Shown piece after piece: positions 12,904-24,500 of a stretch of 64,000 nt of DNA (within the stretch, counting starts at the first letter, position 1; each line of letters begins with the position of its first letter). The stretch is from Lucinisca nassula. Taxonomy: Eukaryota > Mollusca > Bivalvia > Lucinida > Lucinidae. The notes under the pieces are model-generated. The model saw nothing but the letters and a program-made list of their open reading frames with translations. It searched no databases and was not told the DNA's origin. The stretch is taken from NCBI GenBank assembly GCA_963580285.1, contig CAUZLF010000747.1, positions 62,001-126,000 on the forward strand, in the 5' to 3' direction. Made by a program: the position numbers and the translations under genes.

Positions 12904-13345
12904 ACAACAGGACAGTGACTTTCCCACAAAATGGCCAATAAGCTGCCCAAAATAAAATAATATAAGCGAAACAAACACCAAAAGACAAACCATAACAAAA
13001 CTAAGTCGCGACAGAAGAAGCCCCTTGGAACGATCAGTGGAAACGAATTCCACTGGGGGCTTAAATCGATTTTACGTGGTCGCAATCCTCGCCCTTACTT
13101 CCGTCGCCATTTAGACAAATAATTTGTTCAGTCCGCATTAAGGCCTCCTAACTCATCAGTGCAACATCTCCGTGAACACAAATAAATCAAACAACCACAG
13201 AGATGAAACAACGGTGAGGACGCGACAGAAGAAACCACTGAAATGCTGGAGCAAAAGAAAACCATCAGTTAGACTCCGATGGGCCAAGCTAGAGACAGAG
13301 TATCAGGCACCAACCAACGTTACATTGAATTAGATCGCTCTAATT
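12904..13345 (-). mobile_element. Penelope-like 3' tail, inverted
   Basis: It is the reverse complement of the 3' tail, from AGTTACTTTCCCACAAAATG-type text through TAAATCGATTTTACGTGG to TGAGGACGCGACAGAAGAAA. It directly abuts a + strand fragment of the coding part, so two copies meet head to tail in opposite sense. Confidence 0.8.
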
Positions 13346-13390
13346 CTCAGTAAGCCTTTATTATTCCTGATCATTGCCTCTACTTCTATT

Positions 13391-14340
13391 TTACGCTGGA
13401 ACCTTCATAGAATCTGAGGCCTGACCAACCGGCGTGCAATTAAAGATGGAAGCAAAGTTGCCAACCGTGATTGGGTTAACTACCATGCATGCAGTCTGTC
13501 GTATTACATGTATGTTGTACCCAATCTTTTTATATCGAAGAATGATTTTACGAAATTGGGTGCTGAAGTCATTGCGGTTATATATTTTTCTGAATTTATA
13601 TACTAAGTAACCATTAAATTCGGATTCCGATAGACCTTGTTGCAGAAGAAATTTAAGTCCATCATTGAAGTTTGAAATTAATTCAGAATGACATCTATAA
13701 CATTTTGAAAAGTAGAAGTAAAACAAAGATTAGGAATCGATACAATTAACTTACTCCACCCATCAAAGACACCAAAGGGAAAGAAACACAAACATTAAGC
13801 GACCAGACCATAATGGAAACCTAAACAAAAGAAGGCCCTAAGGACAGTTACTTTCCCACAAAATGGCCATATGGCCATCCAAAATAAAAAGACACAAGTG
13901 ATACACACAGTAAGTAACAAACAACAACATAAATAAATCGCCGCAGAAGAACCGCCTTGGAACGGTCAGTGTAAAGGCTTCGCGTAGTTTATGGTATCGA
14001 TAAACCTGATTAAGAAGTATAGCCGTTAACACGTTTTTAGAGTGTTGAAGTCAGTGACATGACTACACACTCTAGCAAAACGAATTAATTGCGAAATATA
14101 AACGCGATAGGATGGCGCACGAGGGACATCACGATCCGAAAAAGGACAATTTACAATCTCAAAATCAAAATCATCGCGTTTATTATAAATTTTGCAAGAA
14201 ACAAACACATTACAGTAGATAGATGTAAATCCAAAAATGGGGCTTCGATATCAGAAAAAAATTCGTTATTTAACTGAAGTTCTTGGGGGGAGGGTAAATA
14301 AGACTGATCAAACCATCGAAATAGGTATTATCAATATGGA
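13391..14340 (-). pseudogene. Penelope-like element, C-terminal half, interrupted by a tail copy
   Basis: On the minus strand, 14340-13974 encodes residues such as DDFDFEIVN, APSYRVYISQLIRFARVCSH and YHKLREAF. Then 13973-13708 is a 5'-truncated 3' tail insert. Coding text resumes at 13707 (NDFSTQFRKIILRYKKIGYN) and ends near 13391 (NFASIFNCTPVGQASDS). A second 3' tail follows. The copy is 5' truncated at 14340. Confidence 0.8.
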
Positions 14341-14629
14341 AGTGTTTGCGGACAGCCGGCTATAAAATTTGTTCATAATAAGCATAATTCTTTTCTCTAT
14401 TAAACTTATCCTTTTTCGTGAGGTATTATACTACATCCAGAACTTTGTTGAATAGTGAAGGATGCAATATTTTCTTATGTGGACTTGTGTGTTTGGTCAA
14501 ACAAAGTGTAACAATGCTCATTGCTGGTTTTATTGCAACTTAGAAATCATAATCAGTAAAAAAGCAAGAAGGATATTTCTATGCATACCACCAGCAGAAC
14601 TTAATGTTCACTAGAATCTCGCAGTCGAT

Positions 14630-15160
14630 GGCACGCCATCGCATATCCCCACACTTCCCCATGGCCCCAACCCCTGGGCCCAAACCTAGGGGTTTGATAA
14701 AAATTCCGAAAGTGTCATGTACTCCCCAGACCAAAGATGCATCAGTTCCCAAAGTATCAAATATCTGTCCATAACAGTCTAGGAGGAGTTATCCGGTAAC
14801 AGTAATGAATGGGGGTAAAGGGGTCAAAATCAGTTTTTAACCTCTGGTGACCTCACAATTGACCCCAGGGGTCAAATTTTGGTTGTAATGTTTTCTTCTC
14901 ATCATGCTGTTCGCTTTGATATGTTACACGACCATGTTCTGGCAATATTGATTTTTCCCAACCCTGGGACCACCCCTATTTGCACTCCCCAGACCAAAGA
15001 TCTATCAGTTCCCAAAGTTTCAAATGTCTATCTATAACCGTCTAGGAGGAGTTATCCGGAAGGACGGACGTACGTACGTACTTACGGACGGACGGACGAC
15101 GAAGACCATTACAAAATCCCTACTTTTTCTTTGAAAAGCGTGGGGATAGCACAGCTTAGG
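14630..15160. mobile_element. Small pearl-like element with ACGG microsatellite
   Basis: The inverted ends are CATATCCCCACAC (14643) and GCGTGGGGATA (15139). Two ~265-bp units share CCAGACCAAAGATnnATCAG and GTCTAGGAGGAGTTATCCGG. Near the right end is an (ACGG)n/(ACGT)n run at 15060-15100. This layout matches bivalve pearl elements. No protein frame was seen. Confidence 0.6.
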
Positions 15161-15550
15161 CTAAATCCCAGCACTAGTTGTTTTTTCATGTGCAAAGCTG
15201 GGAGAGGAGTGGTGGGCACACACTTTATCACTAGCATAGAAATAAAACATCTGCTTTTATTCATGGATTTTTAACCGCTGCTGCACTTGTAATATTGGGA
15301 ACTCAACTAGGGATTCGCTGAATGGAAGTCTTCCAGAATAAGTTAAAGTGCATGCTACAAAAATGCAACAAACAAATATAGGGCCAAGGGTTTTCAGCTA
15401 ATAAAGAAGAAGAAATAGTCTAGCTTCTAAGAATAGTTTTTCTTAAGAAAAAAGCCCCCACTATATATATGATCCTAACAGGTGTTTGGGGTGAAAATGA
15501 GGCCAGGGTCATCAAGGCTTAGTCATGTTGCCATGATAAACTGTAACAAG
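15161..15550. other. Unassigned intron sequence
   Basis: No coding potential, repeat match within the window or structural signal was found. Confidence 0.5.
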
Positions 15551-15775
15551 ACGGGCCATCATGGCCTAATGACTAAGACCGCTGACTATTAATCATTAGG
15601 TCTCTCACTGTTGTTGTTCGCGCCTCGCTCGGACACATGTGAGACGCCATGTTCTGCAATGGAAGGTCAGGTGTTTTTTCTCCAGGTACTCTGGTTTTGC
15701 CCACCTATGATTAATAATCGGCTATAACTAAGTGAAATAATCTTGAAAGTGTCGTTAACACCCTACGCCCCCCCC
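15551..15775 (+). mobile_element. tRNA-derived SINE, copy 1
   Basis: The tRNA-like head TGGCCTAATGACTAAGACCG holds an A box; a degenerate B box follows near 15618. The body is GAGACGCCATGTTCTGCAA, TTTTTCTCCAGGTACTCTGG and GTGAAATAATCTTGAAAG, ending in a C run. Confidence 0.75.
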
Positions 15776-15785
15776 CAATAAAAAA

Positions 15786-16018
15786 GAACAAACTCTGTGG
15801 CCTAGTGAGTAAAAGCAATGAGTCTTAATCATTAGGTCTCACACCGCCGTGGTATGAGGTTCACTTAGGTCACATGCGAGATGCCAAGTTCTGCAAGGGA
15901 AGTCCAGGTGATATTTCTTGGATACAGAGGTTTTCGCACGCCTGACTAACGATCGGCTCGAAATTCAAAATATATGAAATAATCTTAAAGGATCATAACC
16001 ACCCCCCAAAAAAAAAAA
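15786..16018 (+). mobile_element. tRNA-derived SINE, copy 2
   Basis: It has the same family layout as 15551-15775 (TGGCCTAGTGAGTAAAAGC, CACATGCGAGATGCCAAGTT, ATATGAAATAATCTTAAAGG) and ends in CCCCCCAAAAAAAAAAAA. The two copies lie 11 bases apart in the same orientation. Confidence 0.75.
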
Positions 16019-16199
16019 AAGAGTGACATGTTCTTTTAGGTACGGATCCTAGCTGTTTGCTTCGGCATTGGCCACTGGGCATACCCTGTTGGTGACTAAA
16101 TATCTCCTGAATCTATGTATGGATTAAGACTTACATATACTTTACATGGTAAATATATTACTAGGACTTGGGAAAACAGTCACTGCATTTTGATAGCCT

Positions 16200-16960
16200 T
16201 TACCTTTTTTAAGGGCACAAGCCACTAAAAACTGTAAAAATCTGGCCGCAAATGGCTTGTCTGCACCCTATCATTGAATTTTGGCAAAACTTCATTACTA
16301 CATTCCAAAGATATGGTTACATTTTGGTGACCTTGACCTAATTTTCAAGGTCTTATTCTCCTGAAAGCTGTTTTCTGTCAAAAATGGATTTTTCTGCACC
16401 CTAGCTCATGAACAAATTGATGAATTATGGTTTAATTAGATAACTAAAAATGTTTAAGTGGATTAATTATGGTGAAGATAAGCAAAACTTAAACAACCTT
16501 TGTGAAAAGTAGATGCAGGCCATCAAAATCTACCTGGAATCAAACTTGGTAGATAATTCTTTATTTGGCTCATAAGATGTTGTGCAGATGGGGCAGAAGT
16601 TGATAAGCTTTGAAAACATGTTAGACCCTTTTGAACTTGAACATTAGGTCATGGTTATTAAAATTTAGTCAAGTCGAGGTCAGCAGAACCTAAATTAAGT
16701 CTTCAGTAGATTGACTGACCATATTTGACTGCAATAACTATTTTTGAATTTGTTCAGCAGATGGTCAGGAGCAGAGAGCTATTTTTGGAATAAATTTGAC
16801 ATGCATGAATATGTATTTTTAAGGCCGTAATCTTGAAAATTAGGTTGATATCACTACAGTCTTATGAAGTTTTTGGTAGTTTCACTAGTTTGTATCAATA
16901 TGCTATACAACAGTTCATACACTCATTCTGGCAAGCTAATTTTGATATAAATTAGACAGT
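16200..16960 (+). repeat. Diverged array of the GGCTTGTCTGCACCCT family
   Basis: It contains AATGGCTTGTCTGCACCCTA, TTGGTGACCTTGACCTAATT and further decayed copies of the same theme; the family is clearer at 54560-55640. Period is about 150. Confidence 0.55.
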
Positions 16961-17085
16961 TTTGGGGAGTCTGTGACATTGAAATTGAAGTCAGGGTAAT
17001 AAAACTTAAGTCACGTTTTTGTGTTTTGCCTGTTCTTAGTGATGTACCTAGTGTATGCAAGTTTGGTTCTGGAGAGATGCTTTAA

Positions 17086-17290
17086 CCCTTCTCTTGCTGA
17101 ATATTCAGTTTAGCCACACCCATTTCAGGCTTTGAACCAATCAGATTAACTTGATGTTATTTATTCTTACCAATCCACAAACTGAATGTCAAACAGTGTA
17201 GATCCTGATCAGATGGCTTCTGAGGAAGCCATCTGATCTGGATCTATACTGTTTGCAAAAAAGGGGTTGTCGTGAACAGCAGGATAAGAG
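17086..17290. mobile_element. piggyBac-like MITE with central hairpin
   Basis: TTAA flanks both ends (17082-17085 and 17291-17294). The ends are CCCTTCTCTTGCTGAA and the mirror of CTCTTATCCTGCTG. The centre (17190-17256) is a near-perfect palindrome around CAGATGGCTTC/GAAGCCATCTG. Related copies are at 34185-34402 and 35667-35888. Confidence 0.7.
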
Positions 17291-17382
17291 TTAAATAGCC
17301 AAAGCTGATAGAAACAGCAAAAGGGATCAACACAAAAAACATCATGCCTTACTCCATAGTCTCATTCTTTAGACTTGTGTAC

Positions 17383-17546
17383 AGTTGAGCGAGTGTGTTT
17401 AGGTTTTATGTCCCGCCAACAGCTAGGTTCATACAGAGATGAGACCTCGGTTTAAAGACTCATCCGTAGGTCTGCAGGAGCCCGGGATTGAACACAAGAC
17501 CCTGGTAGATGAGGCGAGTAGCTTATCCACTACACCATGGAGGCTT
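17383..17546 (-). mobile_element. tRNA-derived SINE, minus strand
   Basis: Read on the minus strand it starts GCCTCCATGGTGTAGTGGAT (A box) and has TGTTCAATCCCGGGCTCC (B box), ending GGCGGGACATAAAACC. It is a tRNA-like head on a short body rather than a functional tRNA. Confidence 0.7.
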
Positions 17547-17724
17547 CTATGTGTACAGTGGCAGTTTTAACTGAAGCAAGGGCATCTTCCTGCACAGGTT
17601 TAAAACTCACATTATATCAGTCCAAAAGAAGTTCCTTGCCTAAATTGTCTATAATAGCTACCCTTTCCTTTTGCTGGGGGACAAAACTATAATAGACTCA
17701 TTTGGCAAGGTCTTCCTATAATGT

Positions 17725-18056
17725 ACCGGCCCCGATAGCTCAGTTGGTAGAGTGTCCGCTCCGGAGAACAGGAGGTCACGGGTTCGATCCCGGGCCGCGA
17801 CATACCAAAGTCGTTAATAATGGTACTAGCTGCTCTTCGCTTCGCACTCAGATTTACGGGGTAGAGCTAGGACTGGTCGACCCAGTGTCAGGATAATGTG
17901 ACTGGGTGTGGTGTCATGTGATGTGTCTGGGACATGATACTTCAGTGAGGCAGCACTATAAAAGTGAGCATTGAGCTCCCTGTCGCAACCAGACACCGTC
18001 GTGATATGACTGAAAAATTGTTAAAAGCGACGTCAAACCCGAATACACACATACAC
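17725..18056 (+). mobile_element. Complete tRNA-headed SINE with Nin-type domain and perfect TSD
   Basis: The head has an A box (TAGCTCAGTTGGTAGAG) and B box (GGGTTCGATCCCGGG). The 3' domain TACTTCAGTGAGGCAGCAC..GACACCGTCGTGATATGAC..AAAAGCGACGTCAAACCC resembles the Nin domain of mollusc SINEs. It ends in ACACACATACAC. A perfect 14-base target duplication, TCTTCCTATAATGT, flanks it (17711-17724 and 18057-18070), so the insertion is complete and fairly recent. Confidence 0.9.
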
Positions 18057-18252
18057 TCTTCCTATAATGTGCTTCTCTATGACTCTACCACGCTGATATA
18101 ATAGATTTACCAAGAACAATGTTTTTTTTCCCAAAATTGGGCAAAACCTGTAAAAAAAGGATATTTCTTTTCAATTTTTCCATTCAAGGATGCATAACTT
18201 ATACTCTGATAGTGTCATATCACACAGCTTTTACACAAAATCTCCCTATTTA

Positions 18253-18554
18253 TTTTTGTTTGATTTGAGGTTTAACGTCCCCGTCAGCACTGTAAAGGTC
18301 ATTTTGGAGACGTTGCTTCAAATTTTGTGGGACTTTTACCAAACATTGGCATGGAATGACATCTCAAAGTCCTGTCGTCCAATGAAACCAATAGAGATTA
18401 TAAGCATGGATGATCTGACTCGCGCACCGCTTTGCCTGGGCAAGCTAAGATCCCCCAAGTGGTTTACCAGTACTCGAGTGCAGGTCGGTTTCAGCTTAGC
18501 ATGGAAGCATCATGCAGCCCATATATTTCTTCAAGCGCCGATGGGCGGGGGCCG
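18253..18554 (-). mobile_element. GGGACGTTAAACCTCAAATC SINE-like repeat, copy 1
   Basis: About 300 bp, shared with 36419-36695, 48668-48979, 61375-61661 and 61850-62141. On the sense strand it starts CGGCCCCCGCCCATCGG, runs through GGGCTGCATGATGCTTCCA and CTGGTAAACC, and ends GACGTTAAACCTCAAATC with a CAAA-rich tail. I see no clear A or B box. Apparent frames across it are not genes. Confidence 0.8.
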
Positions 18555-18556
18555 AA

Positions 18557-19010
18557 AATTCCCCTGTACATTGTGTTGTTCTGCAGTCTCCAGTGGTTCA
18601 TTAATATTTGCGCCAAAAGATGTACAACTCTGTTGCTTGATAGAGAAACACTGTGCTTTTTCCCCAAAGACGGGAGTTGCAAAATTTCCAAAGTGCAAAT
18701 AAAATGACACATTTTTGCATAGTTAGGCAGCATACCGAAAGGTTTCCAAGCCTTACCAGTTACATGCCTCAACCTTTAGTTAATCTCTTAGTTAATCATA
18801 GATGCCCAATTAATTCCTTCAGGCGGAAGAGCCCCACCTACCCAGACCTCCCCATAAAATATTAACTAAATTATATATTCATGTATCTGATAATAACTTT
18901 TGAGCTTTCATTTTCACTTTTCAACGAAGATCTGGAAGTGGCATAGTATCTCATGTAAAAATATTTTTAAAGTGGAACAGAATATACAAATGTACTTACT
19001 ATTGAACCAT
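18557..19010. other. Unassigned intron sequence
   Basis: AT-rich, with no supported frame and no repeat match noticed. Confidence 0.5.
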
Positions 19011-19013
19011 TAT

Positions 19014-19110
19014 CATTGCTGGCTGTCAGCAGACGTTTAGGTCTGGTGACAGCCGGCTGTCACTAAACCTAAAAGTCTGGTGCCAGCCGGCTGTCAACAG
19101 ACCTCGCCTA
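19014..19110. repeat. Cluster of GACAGCCGGCTGTC palindromes
   Basis: It contains the perfect 14-base palindrome GACAGCCGGCTGTC, with flanking CAGACGTTTAGG, GTCACTAAACC and CAGACCTCGCC arms that can fold into a larger stem. CCAGCCGGCTGTC repeats it 30 bases later. Confidence 0.75.
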
Positions 19111-19639
19111 TTAATATTTAATTAGTCATCCAAATATCTAGAAGTGGAGCTAAAAGCTTTAATGGTTTCAGGCTGGTTTTCAGGAAAAAGGGACATCATA
19201 AAGTCTCCTTCCTAACAAAAAAAAAAACAAAAAAACCTGATCAGCCAAAAGTGGTGTGCAATTAATACCCATCGGAATACCCACAACTTGTCTAAATAAC
19301 TTTGTACCAAATCTTATGTAAATATTGTCAAGTATAAAGGTGAGAGCTTCACACACTTTCTGACATGACCATAAAGTACAATTTTATGCTCTTCAGAAGT
19401 GAAAAAAGCATTTCTTACATTACATGCAAGATAGAGGGAGTCTTCCCTATGAAATGTCTATTCAATTAAATTATTGAGTTTTCTTTTATAAGTTAATGGA
19501 AGTGTAGCATAAAAAGTGGAAAAATCATAAGTAGACAGACTTAAAGCGCGATAACCCCTGGATTTCAATTTATTTAAAACTTCATTAGAATGTTTTATAG
19601 ACCAAAACAGATTTCTACCCGATCTTTCGTAGACTTTGA

Positions 19640-19828
19640 ATCAGTCTTTGAATCGACTGCCTATTCGAAATTCGCAAAATTGCAGTATGTTTCCTCTGGC
19701 TTTCTTTGCCGGATCATTGCAGGGTCACTGATGAGGCTTTATTAGCCGAAACTACGTAGTATGACCCATCTTCTTTCTTATGAATGTTTTCATTGCTCTT
19801 AAAGGAACTCATTTTAGATTTTTATTTG
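19640..19828 (+). mobile_element. Hammerhead-bearing retrozyme fragment inserted in the RT gene
   Basis: The Penelope-like text breaks at AGACTTTGAAT and resumes at GTCGCAATATTTTG, so this 189-base block is an insertion. It ends in CTCATTTTAGATTTTTATTT, the same 3' end as the fragment at 30172-30287 and as both tandem arrays (mirror at 34446 and 38853). Confidence 0.8.
19722..19767 (+). ncRNA. Type I hammerhead ribozyme
   Basis: Stem I GGGTCA/TGACCC (6 pairs); core CTGATGAG; stem II GGC/GCC with loop TTTATTA; GAAA; stem III CTAC/GTAG with no loop; cleavage triplet GTA before TGACCC. All conserved core bases are present. Confidence 0.9.
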
Positions 19829-20394
19829 TCGCAATATTTTGTCACATGTTTTTTTTTATGGCAGTAAAACACGAAGTTAATAATTTGGGGAGTTCAGTTG
19901 TGGTACAAGAGCTTGAATTTGCAATAAACCGTGCTTTGTATGGTCTATTATGAAGATTAGATAACCAATCTAACGTAGGGCGCTTGTCTTGGCCTTCTGT
20001 TACACAAACAGCAAACTAGGTGACTGAAAGACAAACGTGGTCATCAACTAAAGCCCTCTCTATAGCTTAAGGCTGACGTTCATAGGTCTTAGTACCACCA
20101 ACTTCTTGCTGAAGAGTGTTAACACAGTGAAGCTGGCTTACAACGACCACATTGTTGGCGGCCTTATCAGCTGGAGCCAAAACAAACTTCCTATGGAATT
20201 CCTGAATACCTAGTTTTAGATGACGTTTAGGAGGTAATAAGTCCGTATTTTGCGAATAAAAATAAATGCGTTTGTTCACTCATTTCAGAGTGCTAGGTTT
20301 CCATTCCTTAAGAGCTTTATGCTCAAGATACTCTCGTTTACACCATCGATTACAAAATTCATTTAAGTTGTTTTGACAAGTGGTTTAGACAAGT

Positions 20395-21228
20395 TGTTCA
20401 TTAAGTTGTTTAGACAAGTCTTGGGTATTCCGATGGGTACAAATTGCGCAACCATTCTTGTTTTGTTATGAAAGAGACTTCATGATGTCCCTTTCCGTTG
20501 AAAACCAATCTGAAATCAATGGAGCCTTTAACTCGACTTCCAGATATTTGGATGATTTATTAAATCCCTATTTCGATGGTTTACTCAATCAAATTTAACC
20601 CTCCAGAACTTCAGTTAAATAAAGCAAATTCTCCTCCTACAGAGGCCTCGTTGCTGGATTTACATCTGGCTATGTAGATGGGTCTGTTTCTTGCAAAATA
20701 TATGATAAAAGGGATCATTTCGATTTTGACGTTATAAATTTCCCTTTCTTGGGTGGTGATTTTCATCGAGCGGCATCCTATGATGTTTATTTTTCGCAAT
20801 TTATTCGCATCGCAGGAGTGTCTCGTCCTGTAACTGATGTCAACAGTCGTAATAAATTGTTAACTGCTAAACTTTTTAATCAGGGTTATCGGTATTATTT
20901 ACTACTTTCCAAAATTTTATAGACGTCATTCCGATTTAATTTCAAAATTCAATATTGGACTTAAATCTCTTGAGCAACAAGGTCTATCGGAACCCGAATT
21001 TTATCGTGACATAGTATATAAACTCAGAAAAATATATAAAAGCAATGACTTTAGCACCCAATTTCGTAAAAGCATTCTTTGATATAAAAAGCTAGTGTAC
21101 AACATATGTGTTATACGACAGACTTCTTGCATGGTAGTTAACCCAGTCAAGGTTGGTAACTTTGCTTCCTTCTTAAATCGCACGCCGGTGTGTCAGGCCT
21201 CAGATTCTATGACGGTTCCAGCGTAAAA
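20395..21228 (+). pseudogene. Penelope-like element, C-terminal half
   Basis: It starts in the motif GGTATTCCGATGGGTAC (IPMGTN), then RYLDDLLN near 20550 (the YxDD catalytic motif), ISQIY, and a C-terminal region ending NFASFLNRTPVCQASDS near 21215. Several frameshifts and stops. The 3' tail follows at 21229. Confidence 0.8.
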
Positions 21229-21553
21229 ACATACTGAGAATTAGAGATGGTCCAATTGAGTGTAATGTTGGTTGGTGCCTTGTGTATCTGGTCGGGCCCA
21301 TCGGAGTCTTACTTTTGGTCTTCTTTTGCTGTCGAGTCCTCACCAATGTTTCATCTCTGTGGTTGTTTGATTTTTGTGTTCACGGGGCTGTTGCCCTGAT
21401 GAGTTAGGAGGTCTTCATACGGACTGAACAAAGTATTTGTCTTTATGGCGACGGAAACTTGACCGAGGATTGTGACCACATACAATCGATTAAGACTACC
21501 AGTGGAATTCGTTTCACTGACCGTTCCAATGCGGTTTTTCTGTTGAGGTTTAT
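21229..21553 (+). mobile_element. Penelope-like 3' tail, first part (interrupted)
   Basis: It continues from the C-terminal copy and stops at TTCTGTTGAGGTTTAT. The missing remainder resumes at 25849 with TTTTGTTATGGTTTGTC, so the 4.3 kb between is an insertion. Confidence 0.85.
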
Positions 21554-24500
21554 TAGCTCGCCTTACGAAAGTAAGGGGGAGTGAATGCCATACCCCGTCC
21601 GGTGTCGGCGTCAGCGTCGGCGTCCGTATTTGGTTAAAGTTTACCTGCAAGCTCTTATATGTGATGTTTTACAACTTTATTTTGAATATATGATTAATAA
21701 TTGCTAAAAACAATATTTAACATTATCATTGTACTTCATTTTGCAGTTTTTTGGCTTAAATTGGACTTTTCGAGAAGTTAATATTTTCCTCTGTATTACC
21801 CCCCTTACTTCCCTGTGTTAAAGTTTACCTGCAAGCTGCGTGAGTTCAAATCCCGGGGGGGAACGTTTTTTTCTTTTCTCTTTCTTTTTTTTTTCTTTTC
21901 AAAAACATAGCGGGTCTGGGGCTCAAGGTCAAGGTCACTGTGGCTACTTTTAGGAAAAAAACATTGTCATCGCTCTAGCGCCTTCATTTATTGATGGATT
22001 TTAAATATAACTTTACACAAATGTTGGGTATAATGATATCTCGAGTGACTTTGACTTACAGGGTTCGGGGCTTACGGTCATGGTCACTATTTTCAGGGTC
22101 ACGGGGTCAAGGTCACTGTGGCTATTTTTAGGAAAACATTGTCATCGTTCTTGCACCTTAATTTATTGATGGATTTTTATATAACTTCAAACAAATGTTG
22201 GGTATGATGTTATCTCTAGCAAGTTCGACGTTCAGGTTCCGGTGCTGAAGGTCTAGGTCACTTTGGCTATTTTTAGAAAAAAACTTTGCGATCGCTCTAG
22301 TGCCTACATTTATGGATGGATTTTTTATGTAACTTCACACAAATGTTGGTTATGATGATATCTCGAGCGGGTTCGACTTTCAGGGTTTAGGGCTGAATGT
22401 CAAGGTCACTTTGGCTTTTTTTTATAGAAAAACTTTTTCATTGCTCTTGCACCTTTATTTATCGATGGACTTTAATATAACTTCACACAAATGTTGGGTA
22501 TGATGATATCTCGAGCAAGTTCGACTTTCCGGTTCCTGTGTTCAAGGTCAAGGTCACTGTGGCTATCTTTAGAAGAACTTTGTGATCGCTCTAGTGCCTA
22601 CATTTATGGATGGATTTTAATATAACTTCACACAAATGTTTGGTATGATTATATCTCGAGCGATTTCGACTTTCAGGATCCAGGGCTGAAGGTGAAGGTC
22701 ACTGTGGCACGTTTAGGAAAACTTTGTCATCGCTCTTGCGCCTTCATTTATTGATGGATTTTATTATAACTTCACACAATAGTTGGGTATCATGATATCT
22801 CGAGTGACTTTGACTTTATGGGTCAGGGGTGAACGCCAAGGTCACTGTGGCTATTTTTAGAAAAACTTGGTCATTGCTCTAGTGTCCACATTTATAACTA
22901 GATTGAAAGATAACTTCATACAAATGTTGGGTATGATGATATCACGATTGAGTTCAACTTTTAGGGTTTGGGGTCAAGGTCACTATGGCTATTTTCAGAA
23001 AAAAAAATAGTGATTGCTCTAGTGCCTACATTTATGGATGGATTTTAATATAACTTCACACAAATGTTGGGTATAATGATATCTCGAGTGACTTTGACTT
23101 TCAGGGTCCGGGGCATAAGGTCAAGGTCACTATTTTCAGGGGCACGGGGTGAAGGTCACTGTGGCTATTTTTAGAAAAAATATTGTCATCGTTCTTGCAC
23201 CTTAATTTATTGATGGATTTTTATATAACTTCAAAAAAATGTTTGGTATGATGTTATCTCTAGCAAGTTCGACTTTCAGGTTCCGGTGCTGAAGGTCAAG
23301 GTCACTGTGGCTATTTTTAGAAAAAAAACTTTGCGATCGCTCTAGTGCCTACATTTATGGATGGATTTTTTAGGTAACTTCACACAAATGTTGGGTATGA
23401 TGATATCTCGAGCGGGTTCGAATTTCAGGGTTTTGGGCTGAATGTCAAGGTCACTGTGGCTTTTTTTTTAGAAAAAACTTTTTCATCGCTCTTGCACCTT
23501 TATTTATCGACGGATTTTAATATAACTTCACACAAATGTTGGGTATGATAATATCTCGAGCAAGTTCGACTTTCCGGTTCCTGTGTTCAAGGTCAAGGTT
23601 ACTGTGGTTATCTTTAGAAAAACTTTGTGATCGCTCTAGTGCCTACATTTATGGATGGATTTTAATATAACTTCACACAAATGTTTGGTATGATAATATC
23701 TCGAGCGATTTCGACTTTCAGGGTCCAGGGCTGAAGGTGAAGGTCATTGTGGCACTTTTAGGAAAACTTTGTCATCGCTCTTGCGCCTTCATTTATTGAT
23801 GGATTTTAATATAACTTCACACAATAGTTGGGTATCATGATATCTCGAGTGACTTTGACTTTCAGGGTCAGGACTGAACGTCAGGTTCACTGTGGCTATT
23901 TTAAGAAAAACTTGGTCATTGATCTAGTGTCTACATTTATAAATGGATTGAAAGATAACTTCATACAAATGTTGGGTATGATGATATCACGAGTGAGTTC
24001 AACTTTCAGGGTCTGGGTTCAAGGTCACTGTGACTATTTTCAGAAAAAATAGTGATTGCTCTAGTGCCTACATTTATGGATGGATTTTAATATAACTTCA
24101 CACAAATGTTGGGTATAATGATATCTCGAGTGACTTTGAATTACAGGGCCCGGAGCTTAAGGTCAAGGTCACTATTTTCAGGGTCACGGGGTCAAGGTCA
24201 CTGTGGCTATTTTTAGAAAAACATTGTCATCGTTCTTGCACCTTAATTTATTGGTGGATTTTTATATAACTTCATACAAATGTTGGGTATGATGTTATCT
24301 CTAGCAAGTTCGACTTTCAGGTTCCGGTGCTGAAGGTCAAGGTCACTGTGACTTTTTTTTAGAAAAAAAACTTTGCGATCGCTCTAGTGCCTACATTTAT
24401 GGATGGATTTTTTTATGTAACATCACACAAATGTTGGGTATGATGATATCTCGAGCGGGTAGGACTTTCAGGGTTTGGGGCTGAATGTCAAGGTCACTGT

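Larger units (their letters stand above)
19240..20350 (-). pseudogene. Penelope-like reverse transcriptase, N-terminal and middle part
   Basis: On the minus strand, 20345-19829 encodes RIYFYSQNTDLL, KLGIQEFHRKFVLAPADKAA and the start of the fingers region. After an insert (19640-19828) the frame text continues 19639-19240 with FERSGRNLFWSIK, STYDFST and the VGIPMGINCA motif near 19265. Stops and indels abound. It meets the + copy at 20395 head to head. Confidence 0.8.

Noticed and set aside
17725..17800. A functional tRNA gene
   Set aside because: The A and B boxes are good, but the acceptor and anticodon stems do not pair well and a SINE body with target duplication follows.
18190..18702. 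170-residue open frame
   Set aside because: It lies across an antisense SINE-like repeat; the same text recurs at 36569 and 61482.
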